Shown: positions 14,672 through 21,899 of the stretch, piece after piece
Numbering within the stretch: position 1 is the first letter of the stretch
Layout: each line of letters starts with the position of its first letter
NCBI GenBank assembly: GCA_016184235.1
Contig: JACPDC010000084.1
Location: forward strand, 1-36,628
Reading direction: 5' to 3'
Source: Deltaproteobacteria bacterium
GTDB lineage: Bacteria; Desulfobacterota; Binatia; UBA9968
DNA length: 36,628 bases
The notes under the pieces: generated by a model
The model's database searches: none
The model's input: the letters and a program-made list of their open reading frames with translations, nothing else
What the model was told of the DNA's origin: nothing
Made by a program: the position numbers and the translations under genes

Positions 14672-16003
14672 ATGGCGACCCTAACCAAATACCCGACGGA
14701 AGCGTTGAAATGTTGGCCCAAGGCCAAAGAGATCCGCCAGCAGTACTACAAAGACTACGCCGAGGCCCATGACCGGGGGGGCATTCGCTGGAGCGGCGGA
14801 GCCTGGGCTTTCGATGCCGTTCCCATGGGCTTGGGCGATGACGTCCATGTCATGACAGGCGAGCCCTACGCCGCCTCTATCGCCTACGACCGCAAATTTG
14901 CCCAGGAGTGCCAGGACGCCACGGATGCCCGGGGTTGGGCCCGCGACCTCTGCTCCTATATGCGCATCTACTGGGGTTCGATGTATCTCAACCGCTTTTT
15001 CTTCGGCGGGGAGTTCCCCAGGCCGGATTTTTATTACCAGACCCAGATTTGCTGCAGCCACGCGAAGTGGGACCAGGAGGCCGCCCTGCATGAAAAGGTC
15101 CCTTTCTATTGCATCGACGTTTGCGTCGGTCCTTATGAAACCCTGACCGAGGAGCGGCTGAACTACGTTGTGAAGCAGTTGCATGACAGCATTGAGGGGA
15201 TGGAGAAGACCACCGGGAGGAAGTACGACGACGAGAAACTCATCGCTGCGGTGCATAACGAGTGCCGCAGCACCTCCCTGTGGGCTGAGATCTGCACGCT
15301 CAATAAGGCGATTCCGGCCCCTTTGGACGAGAAGACGATGTTTTCGCTCTACGTGCTCGCCACGCTCCAGCGCTCTTCCAAAAAAATCGCTGATTTTTAC
15401 GAGGAGCTGCGCGACGAGGTCAAGGACCGGGTCGCGCGCGGAATCGCTGCCGTGCCTTACGAGCGCTGCCGGATCATCACCGACACGCAACCTCCCTGGG
15501 GCTTCCTCAAGATCTACCGCTACATGGAGCAGTTCGGCGTTGTCTCCGTGGGCTCCCTTTACACCTTTGGTCTGGAAGGGATCTTTGGTGATCAGGAAGA
15601 CGGGAGCTGGGGACCGCGAAAAACGCCGCAGCAGTTGGGAATCGAAATCAAGAACCGCGACGAGGCGCTGAGAATTACCGCTGACTGGAACCTTTCGCGG
15701 CCGCAGTGGCAGCATTTCTATGACCCGCGGATCAAGACCCGCATGATGCTCAGGATAGTCAATGAGTGGAAGCTCAACGGCGTGATCCTCCATCTCAATC
15801 GCGGCTGCGAAGGGCTGACCGTGGGGAGTTCGGAAAATCGCCTGGGTTTAATCAAAGCGGGGGTGCCGGTCATGACCTATGAGGGCAACATGGCCGATGA
15901 GAAAGAGTTCGACGAGCGGCGCACCGTTTCCCGCATCGAATCATTTATGGAAACCTTGGGTCTGGAACAGATCGAGGCCGCCCGTGCCGGGCAGGCAGCG
16001 TGA
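14672..16003 (+). CDS. bzdO: Benzoyl-CoA reductase catalytic subunit, BzdO/BcrB-like
   Basis: The second catalytic subunit, 443 residues, close to the usual BcrB/BzdO size. It carries the family features GGIRWSGGAWAFDAVPMGLG, FYYQTQICCSHAKWDQEAAL (paired cysteines) and VPFYCIDVCVG. Later come VHNECRSTSLWAEICTLNKA, RMMLRIVNEWKLNGVILHLNRGCEG and GVPVMTYEGNMADEKEFDE. With the N subunit it forms the substrate and [4Fe-4S] site. ATG 14672 has an AAGGAGG site; longer upstream frames overlap the N gene and are not needed. The next gene starts about 100 bp on, after a large palindrome, an unusually wide gap for this operon. Identification rests on fold, neighbours and length. Confidence 0.8.
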   Translation: MATLTKYPTEALKCWPKAKEIRQQYYKDYAEAHDRGGIRWSGGAWAFDAVPMGLGDDVHVMTGEPYAASIAYDRKFAQECQDATDARGWARDLCSYMRIYWGSMYLNRFFFGGEFPRPDFYYQTQICCSHAKWDQEAALHEKVPFYCIDVCVGPYETLTEERLNYVVKQLHDSIEGMEKTTGRKYDDEKLIAAVHNECRSTSLWAEICTLNKAIPAPLDEKTMFSLYVLATLQRSSKKIADFYEELRDEVKDRVARGIAAVPYERCRIITDTQPPWGFLKIYRYMEQFGVVSVGSLYTFGLEGIFGDQEDGSWGPRKTPQQLGIEIKNRDEALRITADWNLSRPQWQHFYDPRIKTRMMLRIVNEWKLNGVILHLNRGCEGLTVGSSENRLGLIKAGVPVMTYEGNMADEKEFDERRTVSRIESFMETLGLEQIEAARAGQAA

Positions 16004-16013
16004 TGAAGGAAAG

Positions 16014-16075
16014 GTTCAATACGTTCAAGCAGTTCAAGGCGTTTAAACGATTTGAACGATTTGAACGACTTGAAC
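16014..16075. repeat. 62-bp palindrome with 9-bp phased GTTCAA/TTGAAC units, inside the bzd operon
   Basis: GTTCAA starts at 16014, 16023 and 16032. The centre is GTTTAAAC (16041-16048). TTGAAC starts at 16052, 16061 and 16070. All six arms are mirror-placed about 16044.5, and by hand 24 of 31 positions pair. The RNA would fold into one long hairpin between the O and P coding regions. It is probably a dispersed intergenic element or an operon stability/processing hairpin. Confidence 0.75.
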
Positions 16076-16100
16076 ATCGAGTAGCGAAAGGAGGAGCGTT

Positions 16101-16868
16101 GTGATTACAGCCGGGATAGATGTTGGCGCCAAAACCGTAAAAGTGATTCTCATGGAGGATGGGAAGATCAAGGCCAAGGCCAAAGTCCTTAGCGGATTCG
16201 ATCAGGAAGAATCGGCCAAGGCAGCTCTAGGGCAGGCGTTGATGGAGGCTGGTCTTTCACGTGAGGCTGTCGGGTCCATTGTCACCACCGGCAACGGGAG
16301 AAAGGCGATCTCGTATGCGACGGACGATGTGACGGAGGCGCGGGCGGCCGCGCTTGGGGCCGTCTTTCTTTATCCCTCGGCCCGAACCGTGATCGATGTG
16401 GGGGCGGAAGAGTCCCGGGCGATCAAGTGCGACCCAAGCGGGAAAGTTCTCGATTTCGCCGTCAATGAAAAGTGCGCCGCCGGCTCGGGGGCATTTACGG
16501 AGGCTATGGCTCGCGCCCTCGAGGTCCCATTAGAGGAGTTGGGTCCCCTCTCCCTCCGGTCTACTCAGACCATCCCGATGAACGCGCAGTGCACCGTATT
16601 TGCCGAGTCGGAGGTGGTCTCGCTTATTCACTCAAAGACGCAGAAGGCCGATATCGCCCGCGCCGTGCATGACGGATTGAGCAGCCGGGTGGTCGCCATG
16701 GTGCGGCGGGTGGGGCTGGATCCCGAGCTTGTGTTGGTTGGAGGAGTAGCCCACAACCCCGGCTTCGTGGAATCCTTCAAGAGGACCGTCGGGCTGGATA
16801 ACGTTCGCACGGCTGAGGAGCCTGAGTTTGTGAGCGCTATCGGAGCGGCTCTGGCGGCGGGCGAGTAG
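16101..16868 (+). CDS. bzdP: Benzoyl-CoA reductase ATPase subunit, BzdP/BcrA-like (ASKHA activator)
   Basis: One of two ATPase subunits that couple ATP hydrolysis to low-potential electron transfer. The 255 residues have the ASKHA phosphate-1 loop GIDVGAKTVKVILM, phosphate-2 VIDVGAEESRAIK and adenosine motif LVLVGGVAHNPGFV. The two cysteines that hold the bridging [4Fe-4S] cluster of the dimer are in NEKCAAGSGAF and NAQCTVFAESEVV. It starts at GTG 16101 after AAAGGAGG. It is as short as single activators such as HgdC and lacks the extension of Thauera BcrA, which fits the bzd subtype. It pairs with the Q gene 16 bp downstream. One odd point: phosphate-2 reads GAEESRAI where the neighbour has the usual GGQDCKAI. 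Assignment as P rather than Q is by gene order. Confidence 0.78.
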   Translation: MITAGIDVGAKTVKVILMEDGKIKAKAKVLSGFDQEESAKAALGQALMEAGLSREAVGSIVTTGNGRKAISYATDDVTEARAAALGAVFLYPSARTVIDVGAEESRAIKCDPSGKVLDFAVNEKCAAGSGAFTEAMARALEVPLEELGPLSLRSTQTIPMNAQCTVFAESEVVSLIHSKTQKADIARAVHDGLSSRVVAMVRRVGLDPELVLVGGVAHNPGFVESFKRTVGLDNVRTAEEPEFVSAIGAALAAGE

Positions 16869-16884
16869 AACGAAAGGAGTTATT

Positions 16885-17682
16885 ATGGCGGAGATGCAGG
16901 AATACTGGAGATGGACGGAGTACGACTGGCACAGCCCTGAGATAGAGTGGCGCCGGGGCAAGAGGATCGCGGCCGGCATCGATGTCGGCTCTGTAAGCTC
17001 TCAAGCTTTGGTTCTCGTGGATGGGCAGATATTCGCCTTCAGCAACCTGCGCACCGGAAGCAACAGCCCCGACAGCGCGCATAAAGCGATCAATGGCGCC
17101 TTGAAGGACACGGGGATGGAGCTGAGCAATATCAAGTATACCGTGGGCACGGGATACGGCCGTGTCAATGTCCCGTTTGCCAACCGGGCCATCACCGAGA
17201 TCGCCTGTCACGCCCGCGGCGCCAACTTTATGGCTGGACCCAAAATTCGCACGGTGCTCGACATGGGAGGGCAGGACTGCAAAGCGATTCATTGTGATGA
17301 GCGGGGCAAAGTGTCGAACTTTCTCATGAACGACAAGTGTGCGGCGGGCACGGGCAGGGGGATGGAGGTGATGGCGGACCTTCTGTCCATTCCCATCAAA
17401 GATATCGGCGATCTTTCCTATCAGGTGGATCAAGAGCCCCAGCCGGTGAGCAGCACCTGCGTGGTCTTCGCCAAGTCGGAACGCGTCAGCCTGCTCCTCG
17501 GCCGGATCGGGGTCGAAGATCAGTTCTTTATCACCGGAGGGATCGCCAAGAACCCGGGTGTGGTAAAGCGCCTTGAAAAGGAGCTGGGCATCCAGGCGGT
17601 CAAGAGCAAGTATGACAGCCAGATCGCCGGCGCCTTGGGCGCGGCGCTTTTTGCCGACACCCTGCTGCAGAAAGGCGCCTAG
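16885..17682 (+). CDS. bzdQ: Benzoyl-CoA reductase ATPase subunit, BzdQ/BcrD-like
   Basis: The second ASKHA ATPase subunit, 265 residues. A 30-residue tryptophan-rich N-terminal extension (EMQEYWRWTEYDWHSPEIEW) precedes the phosphate-1 loop AGIDVGSVSSQALVLVDG. Then come VGTGYGRVNVPFA, phosphate-2 VLDMGGQDCKAIH, the cluster cysteines in NDKCAAGTGRGMEVMADLL and STCVVFAKSERVSLL, and ITGGIAKNPGVVKRLE. The presence of two unlike ATPases, both with cluster cysteines, is the main reason to call this a benzoyl-CoA reductase rather than a 2-hydroxyacyl-CoA dehydratase. ATG 16885 has a GAAAGGAG site. Its TAG stop shares a base with the GTG of the ferredoxin gene, so translation is probably coupled. Confidence 0.8.
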   Translation: MAEMQEYWRWTEYDWHSPEIEWRRGKRIAAGIDVGSVSSQALVLVDGQIFAFSNLRTGSNSPDSAHKAINGALKDTGMELSNIKYTVGTGYGRVNVPFANRAITEIACHARGANFMAGPKIRTVLDMGGQDCKAIHCDERGKVSNFLMNDKCAAGTGRGMEVMADLLSIPIKDIGDLSYQVDQEPQPVSSTCVVFAKSERVSLLLGRIGVEDQFFITGGIAKNPGVVKRLEKELGIQAVKSKYDSQIAGALGAALFADTLLQKGA

Positions 17683-17969
17683 TGATCGCCAATTACGGTT
17701 ATAAGGACGGCTCCGGGGAATTCTTCATCAGCATCGACACCGACAAGTGCGACAGCTGCGCCGATTGCGTGCCCGCCTGTCCCGCGAAGGTCCTGGAGAT
17801 GGCCACGGACGAGTACGATCCGCTGTCGGAAAAAACCGTTGCGACTGTAAGGGAAGAGGAAAGGAAAAAAATTAAGTACACTTGCGCCCCGTGCAAGCCG
17901 GCAAGCGGGCGCGGGGTGCTGCCCTGCATGGCCGCGTGCGCGCCGGGAGCCATTGCCCATTCCTGGTGA
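17682..17969 (+). CDS. bzdM: Ferredoxin, BzdM-like electron donor
   Basis: A 95-residue ferredoxin that in this setting would carry electrons to the reductase. The first cluster motif is CDSCADCVPACP. The second is atypical: CAPC, then about 11 residues, then CMAACAPGAIAHSW, so its first cysteine pair is separated from the last pair by an inserted KPASGRGVLP loop. Whether it binds one or two [4Fe-4S] clusters, or other ligands, is unclear. It starts at GTG 17682, overlapping the Q stop by one base. Its stop is 3 bp before the next ATG. The position after N-O-P-Q is that of bzdM in Azoarcus. Confidence 0.75.
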   Translation: MIANYGYKDGSGEFFISIDTDKCDSCADCVPACPAKVLEMATDEYDPLSEKTVATVREEERKKIKYTCAPCKPASGRGVLPCMAACAPGAIAHSW

Positions 17970-17972
17970 GAG

Positions 17973-20498
17973 ATGAGCCAGGTCAGCTTAACCATCGACG
18001 GCGCTCAGGTGACGGCGCAGTCAGGTGCGTCCCTCCTTGAGGCGGCCCGCAGCGCGGGCATCTATATTCCCGGCCTCTGCTCCCATCCCAGTCTTCCCCC
18101 GGCGCGCGGCAAAACCGCTCTTCCTGCGATCTGGCGCGATGGCCGGGTTATTCAGGGCGACGCGTCCGGCTCTATGGAGTTCGGCGGCTGCGGGTTATGC
18201 TCGGTCGAGGTGGATGGTGAGCTTGTCTCGGCCTGCGCCACATCGGCGGGTGAAGGGCTGCAGGTTCAGAGCCGGAGTCCCTGCGTAAAAGCCCGGCGGC
18301 AGGAGCGGCTGGCTGAAATTCTCGCGGACCACCCTCATGCCTGCCTTCTTTGCCAGAACAGGGAGGGATGCGACCGCATCGCCTGTTCGTTTAATGTCCC
18401 CGTGCCCGAGCGCTGCTGTGTCAAGTTTTCGAATTGCGAGCTGCGCCGGGTAGCCGATTACATCGGCATCAAGCCGGATAGTCCGCGCTACGTTCCCCGC
18501 GATCTTCCGATCGTTCAGGACGATCCGCTCTTTACCCGCAATTACAACCTGTGCATCGGCTGCACCCGCTGTGTGCGGGTCTGCGCCGACGTCCGGGGAG
18601 TGGAGGCTATCGGGTTTACGATAGCCGGCGGCCGCGTCGTGGTGGGGACTACGGCATCTTCTTTGCCCGAGTCGGAATGTAAATTCTGCACCGCCTGCGT
18701 CGAAGTCTGTCCGACCGGGGCGCTCATGGACAAACCCGCCGATGTCGCAGCAGGCGCGGGCAAAGAACAGGCGCTTGTTCCCTGCCGGTCGGCCTGTCCG
18801 GCGGGCGTCGACATCCCCCGCTACGTTCGGCTGATCGCTCAGGGCAAATACGGCGAAGCCGTCTCCGTGATCCGGGAGAAGGCCCCGTTCCCGGCGGTTC
18901 TTGGTTATGTCTGCTTTCATCCGTGCGAAAACGTCTGCCGGCGCGGCAAGGTGAACGAGCCGATCGCCATATGCGGTCTCAAGCGCTTTGCCGCGGATCA
19001 CGCCGACCCAGGTGGTCAGGTGGCGGCAGGAGCCGAAGAGTCCAACGGGAAGAGGGTTGCGGTCGTGGGCTCAGGACCGGCTGGTCTGACAGCGGCTTAC
19101 TATCTTCGGGGCAAAGGGCACGGCGTGACGGTTTTCGAAGCGGCCTCCGAGCCCGGAGGGATGCTCCTCTACGGTATTCCCCGCTATCGCGTCCCCTGTG
19201 ACGTAGTGCGGCGGGATATCAACGAGATTTTGGCGCGGGGTATAGAGCTTCGAACCAACACTCCTGTGGGCCCGGCCTCCGGCCTCTCGCTCGATAAGCT
19301 TCGCGGCGAATACCATGCCGTCTTCGTGGCCGTCGGCGCTCAGATAAGCAAAAGGGTCAAGATCGAGGGAAGCGAGCAGCAGGGGGTTCTCTGGGGCCTG
19401 GACTTTTTGCGCGAGGTCAACGTCGGCTCGTGGCCGGGAGCGCCGTTGGGCAGGGTCGTGGTGATAGGCGGAGGCAACGTGGCCATGGATGTGGCGCTGA
19501 CTGCAAGGCGTCTGGGGGCCAAAGAGATACAGATCGCCTGCCTCGAATCGCGCGCTGAGATGCCGGCTTTCGAGTCGGAGATCACGCAGGCGTGCGAAGA
19601 AGGCGCGCTCCTCCATCCTTCGTGGGGGCCGAAGCGGGTTCTGGCGAACGGGAAGGTGACCGGCATCGAGCTGCTCCGCTGCACCCGGGTCTTCGACGAG
19701 TCGGGGCGCTTCAATCCCTCCTTTGACCCGTCGGTCACCACCGTGATCGAGGCGGACACGGTGATCCTGACTATCGGCCAGAGCACGGATTTCTCCTTCC
19801 TGGAAGAGGGTGAGAAGGATCTGAGGACAGAAAGGGGAACCATCCGGACGGATCAGACGACTTTTGCCACGCCGCAGCCGGGAGTCTTCGCCGGCGGCGA
19901 AGCGGCGAGCGGCCCGTCCTCGGTCATCCAGGCGATCGCCGCCGGACGGAAAGCCGCGTCCTCGATCGACCGTTATCTCGGCGGTGATGGGATTTTTGCC
20001 GAGGGCGACAAACAGGAGGCCGAGCCGTGGATAGGGCGCGATGGAAAATTCGCTTCCTGGCCGCGCGCGACCATGCCACGCCTTTCTCCTGACAGCTGTC
20101 TGGGGAGTTTTGAGCCCATGGAGCTCGGCTTTGACGAGGCGATGGCTCTCGGTGAAGCCAGGCGCTGCCTCAGGTGCAACCTGAGACTTGAGCTTGGCGC
20201 GCCGGCGCTGCCGCCGGAGCCATGGTTGAAATTCGATCCGGAGCATGTTTCCGGGGCGCCTCGGAGCGAGGGGGTCTACCAGCTTCTGGACGAGGGCAAG
20301 CGGATCCTTCGGATCGCCGGCACGGCCGACCTGCGTCAGGCCCTCGAGGAGCAGCTGGCCGGTAATCCCAGCGCGCGCTATTTTATTTATGAAGAGGCGC
20401 CCATGTACACCCAAAGGGAAAGCGAGATGCTACAGCACTTTCTCCAGGAACACGGCCGCCTTCCCGCGGGCAACGACCTTGGAGACGAGCTGTTTTAA
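17973..20498 (+). CDS. bzdV: Large NAD(P)H:ferredoxin-type flavoprotein, BzdV-like, with NuoG-like N-terminus and GIY-YIG-like C-terminus
   Basis: 841 residues. 1-85: a NuoG/HydB-type [2Fe-2S] domain (GLCSHP, GGCGLCSVEV, SACATS). About 105-150: the NuoG His-Cys3 motif, H-x3-C-x2-C-x5-C (HPHACLLCQNREGC). About 180-255: two [4Fe-4S] motifs (CIGCTRCVRVCADV and CKFCTACVEVCPTG). From 268 on: a glutamate-synthase small-subunit-like part with N-terminal cysteines (CRSACPAGVDIPRYV, CFHPCENVCRRG), FAD loop VGSGPAGLTAAYYL, NAD(P) loop VVVIGGGNVAMDVALTA and TPQPGVFAGGEAASGPSSV. About 765-841: a tail resembling the GIY-YIG fold. BzdV of Azoarcus is thought to reduce the ferredoxin that feeds benzoyl-CoA reductase, and the position just after the ferredoxin gene fits that role. 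Electron bifurcation is possible but not shown. Confidence 0.75.
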   Translation: MSQVSLTIDGAQVTAQSGASLLEAARSAGIYIPGLCSHPSLPPARGKTALPAIWRDGRVIQGDASGSMEFGGCGLCSVEVDGELVSACATSAGEGLQVQSRSPCVKARRQERLAEILADHPHACLLCQNREGCDRIACSFNVPVPERCCVKFSNCELRRVADYIGIKPDSPRYVPRDLPIVQDDPLFTRNYNLCIGCTRCVRVCADVRGVEAIGFTIAGGRVVVGTTASSLPESECKFCTACVEVCPTGALMDKPADVAAGAGKEQALVPCRSACPAGVDIPRYVRLIAQGKYGEAVSVIREKAPFPAVLGYVCFHPCENVCRRGKVNEPIAICGLKRFAADHADPGGQVAAGAEESNGKRVAVVGSGPAGLTAAYYLRGKGHGVTVFEAASEPGGMLLYGIPRYRVPCDVVRRDINEILARGIELRTNTPVGPASGLSLDKLRGEYHAVFVAVGAQISKRVKIEGSEQQGVLWGLDFLREVNVGSWPGAPLGRVVVIGGGNVAMDVALTARRLGAKEIQIACLESRAEMPAFESEITQACEEGALLHPSWGPKRVLANGKVTGIELLRCTRVFDESGRFNPSFDPSVTTVIEADTVILTIGQSTDFSFLEEGEKDLRTERGTIRTDQTTFATPQPGVFAGGEAASGPSSVIQAIAAGRKAASSIDRYLGGDGIFAEGDKQEAEPWIGRDGKFASWPRATMPRLSPDSCLGSFEPMELGFDEAMALGEARRCLRCNLRLELGAPALPPEPWLKFDPEHVSGAPRSEGVYQLLDEGKRILRIAGTADLRQALEEQLAGNPSARYFIYEEAPMYTQRESEMLQHFLQEHGRLPAGNDLGDELF

Positions 20499-20521
20499 AC
20501 CTTTTACTGCTCACTAAAGTT

Positions 20522-20797
20522 ATGCCCGCAAGAAGAAGTGATCGGGAAGAGGAGCTTGTAAGCCAGGGCTGGACTAAACAGTTCCTCGCCAGCGATCCGA
20601 GACTCCACGAGGCGACCGGGCTTTATGAATCGGTCGGGCTGGAGGTGCATCTGGAGCCCGCGCGCGCAGAGGATCTGGCCTGTTCAGAGTGTCAACCCCC
20701 GCAACCGTCAGCTACCATTGAAGGCTGGTACGTTATCTACACGCGCCCGAGAGAAAAGGCGAAAGAGGGTCCCGGCGAAGAGGAGGAGCTATGGTGA
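20522..20797 (+). CDS. Small conserved-looking protein at the end of the bzd operon
   Basis: A 91-residue protein I cannot name. It is acidic, with the stretch WTKQFLASDPRLHEATGLYESVGLEVHLEP, then a CSEC knuckle, and ends with GWYVIYTRPREKAKEGPGEEEELW. The two close cysteines could help bind a metal or cluster, but two alone are not enough for a zinc site within one chain. It begins 23 bp after the flavoprotein on the same strand, without an obvious ribosome site, so it may be translated by carry-over. Being last in the operon suggests an accessory role; no function is known to me. Confidence 0.55.
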   Translation: MPARRSDREEELVSQGWTKQFLASDPRLHEATGLYESVGLEVHLEPARAEDLACSECQPPQPSATIEGWYVIYTRPREKAKEGPGEEEELW

Positions 20798-20869
20798 AAG
20801 CTATGGCGCGGAAAGCGGCAAGCTTATTCAGATGCAGCGGGGCTCCTGAAATACCGGAGAAGAGTTTGC

Positions 20870-20900
20870 TAGTCCCAACGGGAATCGAACCCGTGTTACC
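20870..20900 (-). tRNA. tRNA-Glu 3'-end fragment (T-arm and acceptor half), not a whole tRNA
   Basis: On the minus strand, GGTAAC is followed by a perfect T-arm (ACGGG, TTCGATT, CCCGT; 20894-20878) and a 3' acceptor half TGGGACT with discriminator A (20877-20870). GGTAACACGGGTTCG and CCCGTTGGG are the tRNA-Glu pattern. The matching 5' acceptor half (AGTCCCA) is absent, and no CCA follows. Upstream sequence includes CTAGCGGTTAAG, which looks like a tRNA-Glu D-arm, but it overlaps the stop codon of the TPR gene. This is a remnant, possibly an attachment-site scar of an integrated element. Confidence 0.6.
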
Positions 20901-20940
20901 GAGATGCGGATGGAAGAAGCGGCGCGCCCGGGCTTAACCG

Positions 20941-21849
20941 CTAGCGGCCCGCCCTTGTTTTCAGCGATCCCAATATCGGTCCGCACAAATCGGTGAATTC
21001 TTCGTCGGCGAACATAATCTGCTCAAGGCCGGGCGCGAGCTTGACAGCTCTGGCCGCGCTTTCTCGCGCATTGGAAAATTCCTTTCTCGCGCAGGAAACG
21101 CGCGCCAGGTCAAAATGGCCCCACGCGTAGTTCGGGTCGATTTCCAGCGCATACCTGAGAGCTGCAACGGATTCTTTGAGGCGCTTGGCCTTGAACAGCG
21201 AATATCCCTTCAGATCGGCGACGTGCGGATTTCTAGGGTCCAGCTTGAGGGCCTCGTCGTAGGCTTGAACGGCCTCGCGATACATTTCTTGATGGTATAG
21301 CTCTATCCCTCGTGTCACAAAGAAGACGGCCTCGCGCGACGCCTTGAGTTGATTGCGGGCGGAGATCAGCTCTTGCCGCGCGCGCGCGCCGGCGTCTTGA
21401 AGCGCTCTCAACTCCGCTGTCCGGTCGGGAAGCTGCGGCGCCGCTGCGCCCGCGGAAGCGGCCTCCTCAGACGCGTTGGGCCGATCGCGAGTAGGAATCA
21501 GCTCTTGCCGCGCCTGCGGGGGTTGCGACGCTCCATCGAGAACCTGCGGGGGAAATTGACCCACGGAGACAGCCTCCCCGGATGCATGGAGCTGATTACG
21601 AGCGGAAACCAGCTCATGCTGCGCCCGTTCGAGTTCTGAGGCGAGACGGAGGGCCTCGGTGGAGAGCTTACCTACCTCGTAGAACAGGAAGCCGAACCCC
21701 ATGAAGAGGGCGGTCAGCCCGGAGAGACCGATGACCTTGTACCGCCGGGGGGCGCTCGCCGGGGCCGCAGGAGGAATTTCAAGCGGCTCCGCCGCGTGAG
21801 CGCGCTCATCGACTTCATCAGCCATACGGGCGGAATCAGCGTCGGCCAT
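20941..21849 (-). CDS. Membrane-anchored TPR protein with coiled-coil repeats
   Basis: 302 residues. An acidic and proline-rich N-terminal cytoplasmic part precedes one membrane segment (VIGLSGLTALFMGFGFLFYEVGK, about 38-60). A helical region then holds three copies of a motif like ARQELISARNQLKASREAV: HELVSARNQLHASGEAV, ARQELIPTRDRPNASEEAA and ARQELISARNQLKASREAV. The C-terminal third is at least three TPR units (YHQEMYREAVQAYDEALKLD, KRLKESVAALRYALEIDPN, KEFSNARESAARAVKLAPG). ATG 21849 follows GAGGTGAG. It is last of three minus-strand genes (24200 to 20941), all helical-repeat proteins with short gaps, so they may act together at the envelope. Partners are unknown. Confidence 0.75.
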   Translation of the reverse strand: MADADSARMADEVDERAHAAEPLEIPPAAPASAPRRYKVIGLSGLTALFMGFGFLFYEVGKLSTEALRLASELERAQHELVSARNQLHASGEAVSVGQFPPQVLDGASQPPQARQELIPTRDRPNASEEAASAGAAAPQLPDRTAELRALQDAGARARQELISARNQLKASREAVFFVTRGIELYHQEMYREAVQAYDEALKLDPRNPHVADLKGYSLFKAKRLKESVAALRYALEIDPNYAWGHFDLARVSCARKEFSNARESAARAVKLAPGLEQIMFADEEFTDLCGPILGSLKTRAGR

Positions 21850-21899
21850 GAGCGCTCACCTCGGAGCCGGCGGCCCTGCATGTATTGAAATGACCCGTT

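Noticed and set aside
13534..16003. Calling the N and O genes a 2-hydroxyacyl-CoA dehydratase
   Set aside because: Two different activator-type ATPases, a ferredoxin and a BzdV-like gene follow in bzd order; dehydratases use a single activator.
19071..20414. A 447-codon minus-strand open frame under the BzdV-like gene
   Set aside because: Antisense of well-conserved FAD and NAD(P) domains in GC-rich DNA; Arg/Gly/Pro-rich text without protein character.
20860..20960. A complete functional tRNA
   Set aside because: The 5' acceptor half cannot pair with TGGGACT, the anticodon arm does not form, and the 5' part overlaps a coding stop.
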